From: Candidatus Saccharimonadota bacterium
GTDB lineage: Bacteria > Patescibacteriota > Saccharimonadia > Saccharimonadales > Saccharimonadaceae
Direction: 5' to 3'
DNA length: 6,454 nucleotides
NCBI GenBank assembly: GCA_030528815.1
Contig: JAUMYE010000057.1
Span: 1-6,454 of the forward strand
The notes under the pieces are model-generated. The model saw only the letters and a program-made list of their open reading frames with translations, made no database searches and had not been told where the DNA came from. The position numbers and the translations under genes are program-made. Shown one piece after another: positions 1 through 5,475 of the stretch (position 1 is the first letter of the stretch; each line of letters begins with the position of its first letter).

Positions 1-1095
1 GAAAACGCAAGGCCAAGCGAAGGCGTCTTTATGCTCGAAGAAAAGAGTATTAAAAAGACTGCCGAGGCTGAATTTGAGGCTACCAAGGAAGTAGATAAGG
101 GTGAAAAAGCTACCGGTACTATTACCGTTAAGCTTCCGGCCGGTACTGTAATTACTCATGCTCAGCGCGAGGCGGGCCTAACAATTAATGCTGGTACAAC
201 CTTTGTATTTGGCGAAATTGCATTTGTGGCTACCGAGGGCCGTTCTATTACTGAAGACGATATAGGCATGGTGTGTCCTAGAGGTAAGTCGTGCACTACG
301 AATGAAGATGTATCTTTTGGTGCAATTCCAGTTGTAGCTACCGAGAATGGCGACAAATATAATATTGCCGCGACAACGAATGGTTGGTCTTTGAATTCTA
401 CGGCTTGGTATGCGGGTTCTTTGAAATTCGCTAGCTCCGAAATGACTGGCGGTACAAGCAAGATGGTCAAGGTTGTAAGTAAAGAAGACCTAGAGAATGC
501 TAAAAGCTCTCTAAGTCTCCCAAGCAATACCGAGATTGTTAACGATTTGTCTAAAGAATTTGGTGATGGTTATTTCGTAATCAATGATAGCTTTACTTCT
601 GACGAAGCTAAATATACTAATACTCCAGATATCGATGGCGAAGTTGAGGAGGGTAAGAAGGCAAAGATTTCCGTAGAAAAGAATTACAAGATCTATGCTG
701 TTAAGCGCTCAGATATTAATGACTATATTATGACTAAGGCTAGCGAAAGCATCGGCGATGACACCCAGAGTGTCTACTGGACTGGTGTAACTGGCTTCTC
801 GAAGGATGTTATTAAAAACAGTAATTCCGTAAAGAAAGACAAGGTCTTCTTTGAGAACTTCTCAAAGGGCGACGAAATGAGCGCCAAGCTCAAGAGTACT
901 GTATTTGTCGGCCCAGAAATCACCGAAGATATGGTCTACGAAAAGGCTCTCGGCAAGAAGACTGGCGAAGTTCAGACTGCTATCAAATCCATCAATGGTG
1001 TTTCGGAAGTAAGTGTAAAGACATCATACTTCTGGGTACATAAGATTCCAGACGATAAAAGTAAGGTTCATATCGACGTCTCCCTAGTAGAATAA
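1..1095 (+). CDS. Baseplate J-like / Patescibacteria surface-type protein, C-terminal part (5' end outside window)
   Basis: The frame is open from base 1 to the TAA at 1093-1095, giving 364 visible residues. An ATG occurs at 31, but it has no convincing Shine-Dalgarno sequence and lies inside what reads as a continuous domain, so the gene probably begins upstream. The sequence shows a beta-rich segment starting KATGTITV, a TGGTSK stretch followed by a VVSKEDLENAK helix (about 444-515), and a C-terminal part with GKKTGEVQTAIKSINGVSEV and a YFWVHKIP stretch before a final beta strand. This pattern resembles the conserved tail of 'baseplate J-like' proteins annotated widely in CPR bacteria, which I recall as membrane-anchored, externally exposed proteins of unknown role; this is family knowledge, not proven here. 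A CPRGKSC motif (273-293) could form a small disulphide loop. It is the first visible gene of an operon with ruvX and mltG and overlaps ruvX by one base (TAATG). The coding assignment is secure; the family is moderately sure. Confidence 0.8.
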   Translation, partial: ENARPSEGVFMLEEKSIKKTAEAEFEATKEVDKGEKATGTITVKLPAGTVITHAQREAGLTINAGTTFVFGEIAFVATEGRSITEDDIGMVCPRGKSCTTNEDVSFGAIPVVATENGDKYNIAATTNGWSLNSTAWYAGSLKFASSEMTGGTSKMVKVVSKEDLENAKSSLSLPSNTEIVNDLSKEFGDGYFVINDSFTSDEAKYTNTPDIDGEVEEGKKAKISVEKNYKIYAVKRSDINDYIMTKASESIGDDTQSVYWTGVTGFSKDVIKNSNSVKKDKVFFENFSKGDEMSAKLKSTVFVGPEITEDMVYEKALGKKTGEVQTAIKSINGVSEVSVKTSYFWVHKIPDDKSKVHIDVSLVE

Positions 1096-1532
1096 TGCGT
1101 ATTGTAGCTCTAGATATTGGCGAAAAACGAATCGGAACAGCATATGCGGACACAAGAGTCCGCATTGCTATTCCTCGCGAGATGATTCCTGTTGACGGAA
1201 ACGAGCTCGCGAATATTGCGAAGTTTTGTCGCCTCGAAAAAGCCGAAGTTTTGGTTTCTGGCTATCCAAGAAATAGTCAGGGCGAAGCCACGAAACAGAC
1301 CGAGTTTGTCGTGGGCTTTGTTGAGAAAATCAAGACATATTTTGAAAGCATCGGCCAAGCGCTACCGCGAATCTATTTCCAGGATGAATCCCTGACATCG
1401 GTAACTGCCGAGGAAAGGCTCAGTTCGAAAAAGCACGAGCTATCCCGAAATGATCGCGCCAAAGGAATTGTGGATTCTGAGGCAGCAACAATCATCCTGC
1501 AGGACTTTATAGAAAATACAAAACTGGATTAG
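1095..1532 (+). CDS. ruvX: RuvX/YqgF family putative Holliday junction resolvase / pre-16S rRNA nuclease
   Basis: A 145-residue protein, the usual length for YqgF/RuvX, an RNase H-fold nuclease. The family is tied to 5' maturation of pre-16S rRNA in E. coli and was first proposed as a Holliday junction resolvase; it acts in the cytoplasm. Visible motifs in order are DIGEKRIGTA at residues 7-16 (first catalytic Asp, D7), GYPRNSQGEATKQT at 56-69 (the G-[LY]-P loop), QDESLTSVTAEERL at 96-109 (second acidic motif, D97/E98) and GIVDSEAATIILQDF at 124-138 (third catalytic Asp, D127). The usual DER-LTT motif reads DES-LTS here, so the Arg is replaced by Ser99, while the acidic residues remain. The ATG at 1095 overlaps the stop of the upstream gene (TAATG), which suggests translational coupling. 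mltG follows after seven bases. A yqgF-mltG neighbourhood is also common in Firmicutes, which supports both calls. Confidence 0.93.
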   Translation: MRIVALDIGEKRIGTAYADTRVRIAIPREMIPVDGNELANIAKFCRLEKAEVLVSGYPRNSQGEATKQTEFVVGFVEKIKTYFESIGQALPRIYFQDESLTSVTAEERLSSKKHELSRNDRAKGIVDSEAATIILQDFIENTKLD

Positions 1533-1539
1533 GAGTTTA

Positions 1540-2622
1540 ATGAGGCATCTAGGACAAAAGACACATACTTTAAAGATTATTATTACTATCGTTGCAAGCC
1601 TTGTTTTGCTTGCTATTATTGCTTCTGCAATTTTGATGGTTTGGTATCATCAATCAGTTTCCGCGGTTGATCCTCACGCTTGTGATACGGAAAACTGCCT
1701 AATTGAGTTTACGGTTAAAGATGGCGATACGGCCGAGACTGTTTCGAAGCGTCTCGAAGAAGCTGGCCTTATTCGCTCAGCATTTGCTTATCGTGTATAT
1801 ATTAAGCTCGAGGGCAAGGGTAAGGTCCTTCGCTCTGGCGAATACCAGTTGTCTAAAGATATGACAGTCGCAAAGATTGTCGACGCATTTAATGTTGGCC
1901 CAGATTCTCAAACTTTCTCAATCACATTCTTGCCTGGCGGAACATTGGCTGATGCTCGCGTAAGACTCAAGGCTAAAGGCTATAGTGATGAGGATATTAC
2001 GAAGGCATTTAATGCCAACTATGATCACGAGCTCCTAAAAGATAAACCGGATGGCGTAAGCCTCGAAGGCTATATTTATGGCGAAACTTATGAATTCTAC
2101 AAAAACGCAACCGTAGAAGAGATTCTCGAGCGCTGCTTTGATGAAATGTATAAAGAGGTAAAAGAGAATAACTTGGTCGCCAAGTTTAAGGCTCAGGGCT
2201 TGAATTTGCACGAGGGCATTGTGCTTGCCTCTGTAGTTCAGCGCGAATCTGGTGTCCTTCCAGATGATATGGCAAGTGTTGCTCAGGTGTTCCTAAACCG
2301 TTTGAATCAGGGCATCCCTCTTGGCAGTGACGCAATTATCGCTTACTGGGCAGATACTCAGGATGAGAATCGCGACAAAACAGATATGAGCTACCTTGAT
2401 ACCACTCCGTGCCCATGGAATTCTAGGCGCTGTGGTGGTTTGCCGCCAACTGGTATTTCTACTCCAGGCGCAGGCGCGCTAGAGGCGGTTGCGAACCCGA
2501 GCGGCGAAAGTTACCTATATTTCCTAACCGGCGATGATGGCAAAATGTACTACGGTACAACAGAGGCGGAACACAACGCGAATATTCAAAAATACTGCCA
2601 GGAGATGTGCCAAATTTTGTAA
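1540..2622 (+). CDS. mltG: Endolytic murein transglycosylase MltG (YceG-like)
   Basis: A 360-residue membrane-anchored lytic transglycosylase. The MltG family cleaves nascent glycan strands inside the chain at the outer face of the cytoplasmic membrane and is thought to terminate peptidoglycan polymerisation. A hydrophobic segment at about residues 12-36 anchors the N-terminus. A LysM-like subdomain follows (FTVKDGDTAETVSKRLEEAGLI, about 57-78), then the YceG catalytic domain from about 120. The motif LASVVQRESG (229-238) contains the catalytic Glu, E236; SDAIIAYW (263-270) matches the family's SDPTV-YG stretch; GGLPPTGISTPG (299-310) and YLYFLTGDDG (325-334) are the conserved C-terminal motifs. 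The usual NTY near GLPP is replaced by CPWNSRRC. Seven cysteines lie outside the membrane (48, 53, 199, 291, 298, 353, 357), six of them as close pairs. AGGAG at 1531-1535, four bases before ATG, fixes the start and overlaps the ruvX stop. The gene ends at 2622, inside the next promoter. Confidence 0.95.
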   Translation: MRHLGQKTHTLKIIITIVASLVLLAIIASAILMVWYHQSVSAVDPHACDTENCLIEFTVKDGDTAETVSKRLEEAGLIRSAFAYRVYIKLEGKGKVLRSGEYQLSKDMTVAKIVDAFNVGPDSQTFSITFLPGGTLADARVRLKAKGYSDEDITKAFNANYDHELLKDKPDGVSLEGYIYGETYEFYKNATVEEILERCFDEMYKEVKENNLVAKFKAQGLNLHEGIVLASVVQRESGVLPDDMASVAQVFLNRLNQGIPLGSDAIIAYWADTQDENRDKTDMSYLDTTPCPWNSRRCGGLPPTGISTPGAGALEAVANPSGESYLYFLTGDDGKMYYGTTEAEHNANIQKYCQEMCQIL

Positions 2623-2644
2623 TCATTAAAGCTTGTGGTATAAT
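2617..2644 (+). promoter_or_regulatory. Extended -10 promoter for the LysM-CHAP gene
   Basis: TTGTAA at 2617-2622 (4/6 of the -35 consensus) and TATAAT at 2639-2644 (perfect -10) are 16 bases apart, and TG at 2636-2637 gives the extended -10 form TGnTATAAT. The -35 box includes the mltG stop codon. Transcription would start at about 2651, giving a 5' leader of about 67 nt before ATG 2718. No terminator separates mltG from this promoter, so read-through from the upstream operon is also possible. Confidence 0.75.
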
Positions 2645-2653
2645 ATAGCTAAT

Positions 2654-2711
2654 GTTTTATTAAGAAACGTTCGTTTCCGAGATAAAACACATTGCGGTGG
2701 GGCGATGCAAT
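2654..2711 (+). promoter_or_regulatory. Structured 5' leader of the LysM-CHAP gene (two inverted repeats)
   Basis: The first element is a nested hairpin. The outer arms are GTTTTAT (2654-2660) and ATAAAAC (2682-2688); the inner arms are GAAACG (2664-2669) and CGTTTC (2672-2677), with a small internal loop between them. The second element has arms ATTGC (2691-2695) and GCAAT (2707-2711) around the G-rich loop GGTGGGGCGAT, which is the only purine-rich, Shine-Dalgarno-like sequence in front of ATG 2718. No U-run follows the first hairpin, so it is not an obvious terminator. The pairing is directly visible; a regulatory role is inference, and I recognise no riboswitch class. Confidence 0.45.
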
Positions 2712-2717
2712 TTATTT

Positions 2718-3902
2718 ATGAAAAGAATTCAACTTATTATTAAAAAACTACTACCATACCTAGGCTGCTCGGCTTTGATCCTAGCACTTATGATTTTTGG
2801 TTCTAGTTCCGAAATTGACGAGAGTGGTAAGCCTATCGCGTCGAATTTTGGTGATACCGAATTCGTCGTTACTGCTGACCAAGTTTCCGAAACCTACACC
2901 GTTGCAAGTATCACTGATACCTTGCAGCTCGCTTCCGCATCCACTGTAAGTGCTAACTATGTCACGGTTGATCGTCTCTACGAAGAGACCGGTTCGATTA
3001 TTTCCAAGGACAATAACGTCGAAGAAAAGCCTATCTTTATCGATACTAGTGATTTTTATCGCGGTATTCGTAAGTATACAGTGAAAGACGGCGATACTCT
3101 TGATTCTATTTCTGAGCTAATCGGCGTCAGTAAAGACCACATCCGCTGGAGTAACGACATGAAGAAGGAAGACGTTACTGTTGGTCAGGAACTTGTTTAT
3201 TATCCAGATGTTGATGGTATTATCTACAAGGTCAAGGAAGACGATACGGTTGACTCTCTTGCCGAGAAATACGGTTCGAATAAGGAAGAAATCATCGCCT
3301 ATAACGACCTTGAGGGCAAGGATCTAGAAGTCGACTCTTTGATCGTTCTTCCTGGTGGCGATCTTCCAGAAAAGGAACGCCCAGAGTATGTTGCTCCTGC
3401 ACCAGTTATCGTAAATCCTACCCCAAGTTACTACAGTTATTCTACAGACTCTGGTACACGCCATGGTCTAACCGAGGTTGGTAGCTATGCTTACTGGTCT
3501 GGTGTTTACTACAGTGGCGCACCTGGCGCAGCTGGTAACCCTGGTGCCTTCGGTAACTGTACATGGTTTGCTTGGTATTGGCGTAACAGTAACGTTGCTG
3601 CTGGTAACCTCCCTGAAAGTTATAGACTTCCTGGTGGCGCTATCGGTAACGGTCGTGACTGGGCATACAGTCTTGGTGCAGCAGGCTTCGCTGTTAACCG
3701 TACTCCTGCCTATGGTGCTGTTATTCAGTCTATGGACGGTTGGTATGGTCACGTTGGTGTTGTCGTTGGCGTCGAAGAAGGCGTCTCGATTACAATCCAG
3801 GAAATGAACTACGCTGGTCCAAACGGTATGTATAACCACGTTTACCAGTCTACGATTAACTGGGGCGACGCGCTCGGTTACAACTACATCCACGGTAGAT
3901 AA
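2718..3902 (+). CDS. Secreted or anchored LysM-LysM-CHAP domain peptidoglycan hydrolase
   Basis: A 394-residue envelope protein. Residues 1-10 are basic (MKRIQLIIKK) and 11-28 are hydrophobic, forming a signal peptide or anchor; YLGC is not a good lipobox because the hydrophobic core continues past the Cys. Two LysM domains bind peptidoglycan glycan chains: about 119-163 (KYTVKDGDTLDSISE) and 169-212 (IYKVKEDDTVDSLAEKYG). A proline-rich linker spans 214-237. The C-terminal CHAP domain (about 268-394) is a papain-like amidase/endopeptidase fold; visible catalytic candidates are C281 in GNCTWFAW, H345 in GHVGVVVG, and E362/N364 in QEMNYAG. The likely role is cleaving peptide bonds in the cell's own wall, or in a host's if the organism is epibiotic; the sequence cannot tell which. 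An in-frame GTG at 2697 would add seven non-hydrophobic residues before the signal; ATG 2718 gives the better signal peptide. It has its own promoter and terminator, so it is monocistronic. Domain calls are strong, substrate unknown. Confidence 0.92.
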   Translation: MKRIQLIIKKLLPYLGCSALILALMIFGSSSEIDESGKPIASNFGDTEFVVTADQVSETYTVASITDTLQLASASTVSANYVTVDRLYEETGSIISKDNNVEEKPIFIDTSDFYRGIRKYTVKDGDTLDSISELIGVSKDHIRWSNDMKKEDVTVGQELVYYPDVDGIIYKVKEDDTVDSLAEKYGSNKEEIIAYNDLEGKDLEVDSLIVLPGGDLPEKERPEYVAPAPVIVNPTPSYYSYSTDSGTRHGLTEVGSYAYWSGVYYSGAPGAAGNPGAFGNCTWFAWYWRNSNVAAGNLPESYRLPGGAIGNGRDWAYSLGAAGFAVNRTPAYGAVIQSMDGWYGHVGVVVGVEEGVSITIQEMNYAGPNGMYNHVYQSTINWGDALGYNYIHGR

Positions 3903-3906
3903 AAAC

Positions 3907-3934
3907 AACTCCCCTGAAATATGGGGAGTTTTTT
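3907..3934 (+). terminator. Rho-independent terminator after the LysM-CHAP gene
   Basis: Perfect 8-bp stem AACTCCCC (3907-3914) / GGGGAGTT (3923-3930) with the 8-base loop TGAAATAT, followed directly by a T-run to 3934. It starts five bases after the stop codon and isolates the hydrolase gene from obg. Confidence 0.93.
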
Positions 3935-3948
3935 GTTGGCCGGAAAAT

Positions 3949-3977
3949 TTGCTTTAAGGGGTAAATAATTATATAAT
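3949..3977 (+). promoter_or_regulatory. Promoter of obg
   Basis: A perfect -10, TATAAT at 3972-3977, is preceded at a 17-base spacing by TTGCTT (3949-3954), which keeps the TTG core of a -35 box. The start of transcription would fall near 3984, after the ATG at 3980. This is an independent reason to reject 3980 as the obg start. Confidence 0.7.
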
Positions 3978-3991
3978 ATATGAAAATAGAC

Positions 3992-3995
3992 GGAG
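3992..3995 (+). promoter_or_regulatory. Ribosome binding site deciding the obg start
   Basis: GGAG at 3992-3995 is eight bases before ATG 4004. The other in-frame ATG (3980) lies three bases after the -10 box and has no Shine-Dalgarno sequence. Confidence 0.75.
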
Positions 3996-4003
3996 CAAAA
4001 ATT

Positions 4004-5194
4004 ATGTTTGTAGATACCGCAAAAGTTATTATACGCGCAGGTAAGGGTGGCAATGGTGCTGTATCGTTCCGCCACGAGATTTATATTCCTAAGGGTGGCC
4101 CAGATGGTGGTGACGGTGGAAAAGGTGGCGACGTAGTTTTTGTTGCAAGTAAAGACTGTAACACTTTGGTAGATTTTAAGTTCCAGCCAAAGCTTGTTGC
4201 AGAGGATGGTAAAGCCGGCTCTGGTCAGAAGAGCTCTGGTAAATCTGGTAAAGATCTAGAAGTTGAAGTTCCAGTCGGTACTGTCGTAAAACGCGATGGC
4301 GAAATCGTTGCGGATTTGGTCCGTGATGGTCAGCGCGAAATTGTCGCTCATGGTGGCGATGGTGGCTATGGTAACTGGCATTTTAGAAGCTCCGTCCGCC
4401 AAACGCCAAAGTTTGCCGAGCTTGGTAACCCTGGCGAATCTTATGAAGCAGAGCTCGAGCTCAAACTTATTGCTGACGTTGGCTTGATTGGCTTCCCAAA
4501 TGCTGGTAAGTCTACTTTCTTGTCCGTAGTAAGTAATGCTACTCCAGAAATTGCAGATTATCCATTTACGACCTTGATCCCAAATCTTGGCGTCGCAAAG
4601 ATTGATGATGGTTCTATCTTGATTGCAGATATTCCTGGTCTTATTGAAGGCGCAAGTGAGGGTAAGGGCCTTGGCGACAAGTTCCTTCGCCATGTCGAGC
4701 GCACGAAGGTCTTGCTACATCTTGTCGATGTGTATAACGACGATGCTGGCAAAGCCTATAAAGATATCCGTAGCGAGCTAGAAAAGTACTCTAAAGAGTT
4801 AGCAAGGCGCCCAGAACTAGTCGTTCTAACTAAGACTGAGGGCCTAGATGAAGATATCGTAAAGATGCAGATGGCTGCCATCTTGGCCGTCAATCCAGAT
4901 GCAAAGGTTATGGCAATGTCCAGCTCTGCGCATCAAGGCTTGACTGAGGTTCTTCGTGAGCTCCGCGAAATCATTACCGAGCAAAAGAAGAAAGAAGAGG
5001 CTGAGGAGGCAGAGAAGCTTAAAAATCTCCTTAGTGAAGACGAAGCAGAATCTTTGCCAGTTATTACGCTTGAGCGCAAAGAACAGAAGCGTCGTGCTCG
5101 CCATCAGCGTTACGAGAAGGGTGATCGTGGTTCTATCGTAGAGCTAGGCGCCAATGATGATGACGACGAAGATTTTGACGATTTTGAAGACTAA
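4004..5194 (+). CDS. obg: GTPase Obg (ObgE/CgtA), ribosome assembly GTPase
   Basis: A 396-residue cytoplasmic GTPase of the Obg/CgtA family, which binds the 50S subunit and links ribosome maturation to growth and (p)ppGpp. The start at 4004 gives MFVDTAKV, matching the family's typical N-terminus. The glycine-rich Obg fold spans about 1-156 (GGPDGGDGGKGGDV at 31-44; GGDGGYGNWHF at 117-127). The G domain follows: G1 GFPNAGKS (163-170), G2 YPFTTLIPNLG (186-196), G3 DIPG (209-212) and the family motif EGKGLGDKFLRHVERT (219-234), G4 region VVLTKTEG (273-280), G5 SSSA (306-309). The G4 box is unusual: TKTE instead of NKxD, with both the base-contacting Asn and Asp changed. After about residue 325 the protein is a charged helix, a basic patch (ERKEQKRRARHQRY) and an acidic tail (NDDDDEDFDDFED). 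I see no OCT domain, and an acidic tail also occurs in E. coli ObgE. Leu codon CTG is not used. There is no terminator before the downstream RNA unit. Confidence 0.95.
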   Translation: MFVDTAKVIIRAGKGGNGAVSFRHEIYIPKGGPDGGDGGKGGDVVFVASKDCNTLVDFKFQPKLVAEDGKAGSGQKSSGKSGKDLEVEVPVGTVVKRDGEIVADLVRDGQREIVAHGGDGGYGNWHFRSSVRQTPKFAELGNPGESYEAELELKLIADVGLIGFPNAGKSTFLSVVSNATPEIADYPFTTLIPNLGVAKIDDGSILIADIPGLIEGASEGKGLGDKFLRHVERTKVLLHLVDVYNDDAGKAYKDIRSELEKYSKELARRPELVVLTKTEGLDEDIVKMQMAAILAVNPDAKVMAMSSSAHQGLTEVLRELREIITEQKKKEEAEEAEKLKNLLSEDEAESLPVITLERKEQKRRARHQRYEKGDRGSIVELGANDDDDEDFDDFED

Positions 5195-5212
5195 AATATA
5201 GCTTAATATCTC

Positions 5213-5241
5213 TTGACGCTTGTGCTTAAATTTGCTTTAAT
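5213..5241 (+). promoter_or_regulatory. Promoter of the intergenic RNA unit
   Basis: TTGACG at 5213-5218 (5/6 of the -35 consensus) and TTTAAT at 5236-5241 (5/6 of TATAAT) are separated by the ideal 17 bases. It lies 18 bases after the obg stop. Predicted transcription start is near 5248. Confidence 0.72.
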
Positions 5242-5247
5242 AAAGAC

Positions 5248-5396
5248 AAGCTGGTACGCTACACGGGGTTCCACTGCAATACGTGGACAGTGTGGAGACT
5301 TGAAACAAAAACAAACAGCGGATTAAAACAAACCAATGTGCCCCAGGGTGGGCGCGTAACAGCGAAAAAATCGGTCGGGCACGCGGCCGATTTTTG
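5248..5396 (+). ncRNA. Candidate small RNA of about 150 nt, unclassified
   Basis: This stretch has its own promoter and its own rho-independent terminator, and no open reading frame of note. The 5' part folds into one long irregular stem from three stacked helices: CAAG/CTTG (5247-5250 with 5299-5302), CTACAC/GTGTGG (5259-5264 with 5290-5295, one G-U pair) and TCCAC/GTGGA (5270-5274 with 5283-5287). An A/C-rich, apparently single-stranded linker follows (about 5303-5337). Next is a G/C hairpin, GTGCCC/GGGCGC (5338-5343 with 5350-5355), and then the terminator stem. AACAGCG occurs twice (5314-5320 and 5358-5364). I looked for the hallmarks of tmRNA, SRP RNA, RNase P RNA and 6S RNA and found none. 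It could be a trans-acting small RNA or an unusual obg 3'UTR product. Boundaries are predicted from the promoter and terminator only. Confidence 0.6.
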
Positions 5397-5399
5397 CTT
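5366..5399 (+). terminator. Rho-independent terminator of the RNA unit (and probably of obg)
   Basis: A 12-bp stem pairs AAAAATCGGTCG (5366-5377) with CGGCCGATTTTT (5384-5395), containing one G-U pair, around the loop GGCACG; it ends in T5 then GCTT. Since obg has no terminator of its own, read-through transcripts would also stop here. Confidence 0.88.
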
Positions 5400-5408
5400 G
5401 CGAGACAC

Positions 5409-5432
5409 TTTTTATTGAAAGCGCAATAAGGG
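5409..5432. repeat. Short inverted repeat upstream of a consensus promoter
   Basis: TTATTG (5412-5417) and CAATAA (5424-5429) form a perfect 6-bp inverted repeat with the spacer AAAGCG, extendable by wobble pairs on the outside. It ends 11 bases before the -35 box at 5441. It could be an operator for a regulator or simply chance; there is no T-run, so it is not a terminator. Confidence 0.3.
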
Positions 5433-5440
5433 TAAGACCA

Positions 5441-5469
5441 TTGACAAAATGCTTATTTTTTGGTATAAT
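5441..5469 (+). promoter_or_regulatory. Perfect-consensus sigma-70-type promoter for the downstream unknown gene
   Basis: TTGACA (5441-5446) and TATAAT (5464-5469) are exact consensus hexamers with the optimal 17-base spacer, and TG at 5461-5462 adds an extended -10. It is the strongest-looking promoter in the window. Predicted transcription start is about 5476, leaving a leader of about 165 nt before ATG 5641. Confidence 0.9.
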
Positions 5470-5475
5470 ACACAT

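Noticed and set aside
2697..2717. GTG at 2697 as the start of the LysM-CHAP gene
   Set aside because: No Shine-Dalgarno sequence precedes it, and it places polar residues before a typical Lys/Arg-hydrophobic signal that begins at ATG 2718.
2705..2743. Short 12-codon frame overlapping the start of the LysM-CHAP gene
   Set aside because: Only a poor G-rich sequence precedes it and it carries no recognisable features; most likely chance.
2736..2800. Lipoprotein signal in the LysM-CHAP protein (YLGC)
   Set aside because: The residue pattern is a poor lipobox and the hydrophobic segment continues after the Cys, which suits an ordinary signal peptide or anchor.
3468..3908. Open frames overlapping the CHAP domain on both strands (including plus-strand 3478-3807)
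   Set aside because: They arise from the GGT/GTN-rich codons of the CHAP domain; the domain itself reads clearly in the main frame.
3980..4003. In-frame ATG at 3980 as the obg start (adding eight residues)
   Set aside because: It lies three bases after the -10 box and before the predicted transcription start, has no ribosome binding site, and the family N-terminus begins MFVD at 4004.
5248..5396. Known housekeeping RNA (tmRNA, SRP RNA, RNase P RNA, 6S RNA)
   Set aside because: No CCA-ended tRNA-like part or tag frame, no GGAA-type SRP loop, no RNase P core motif, and no long bulged 6S hairpin were seen.
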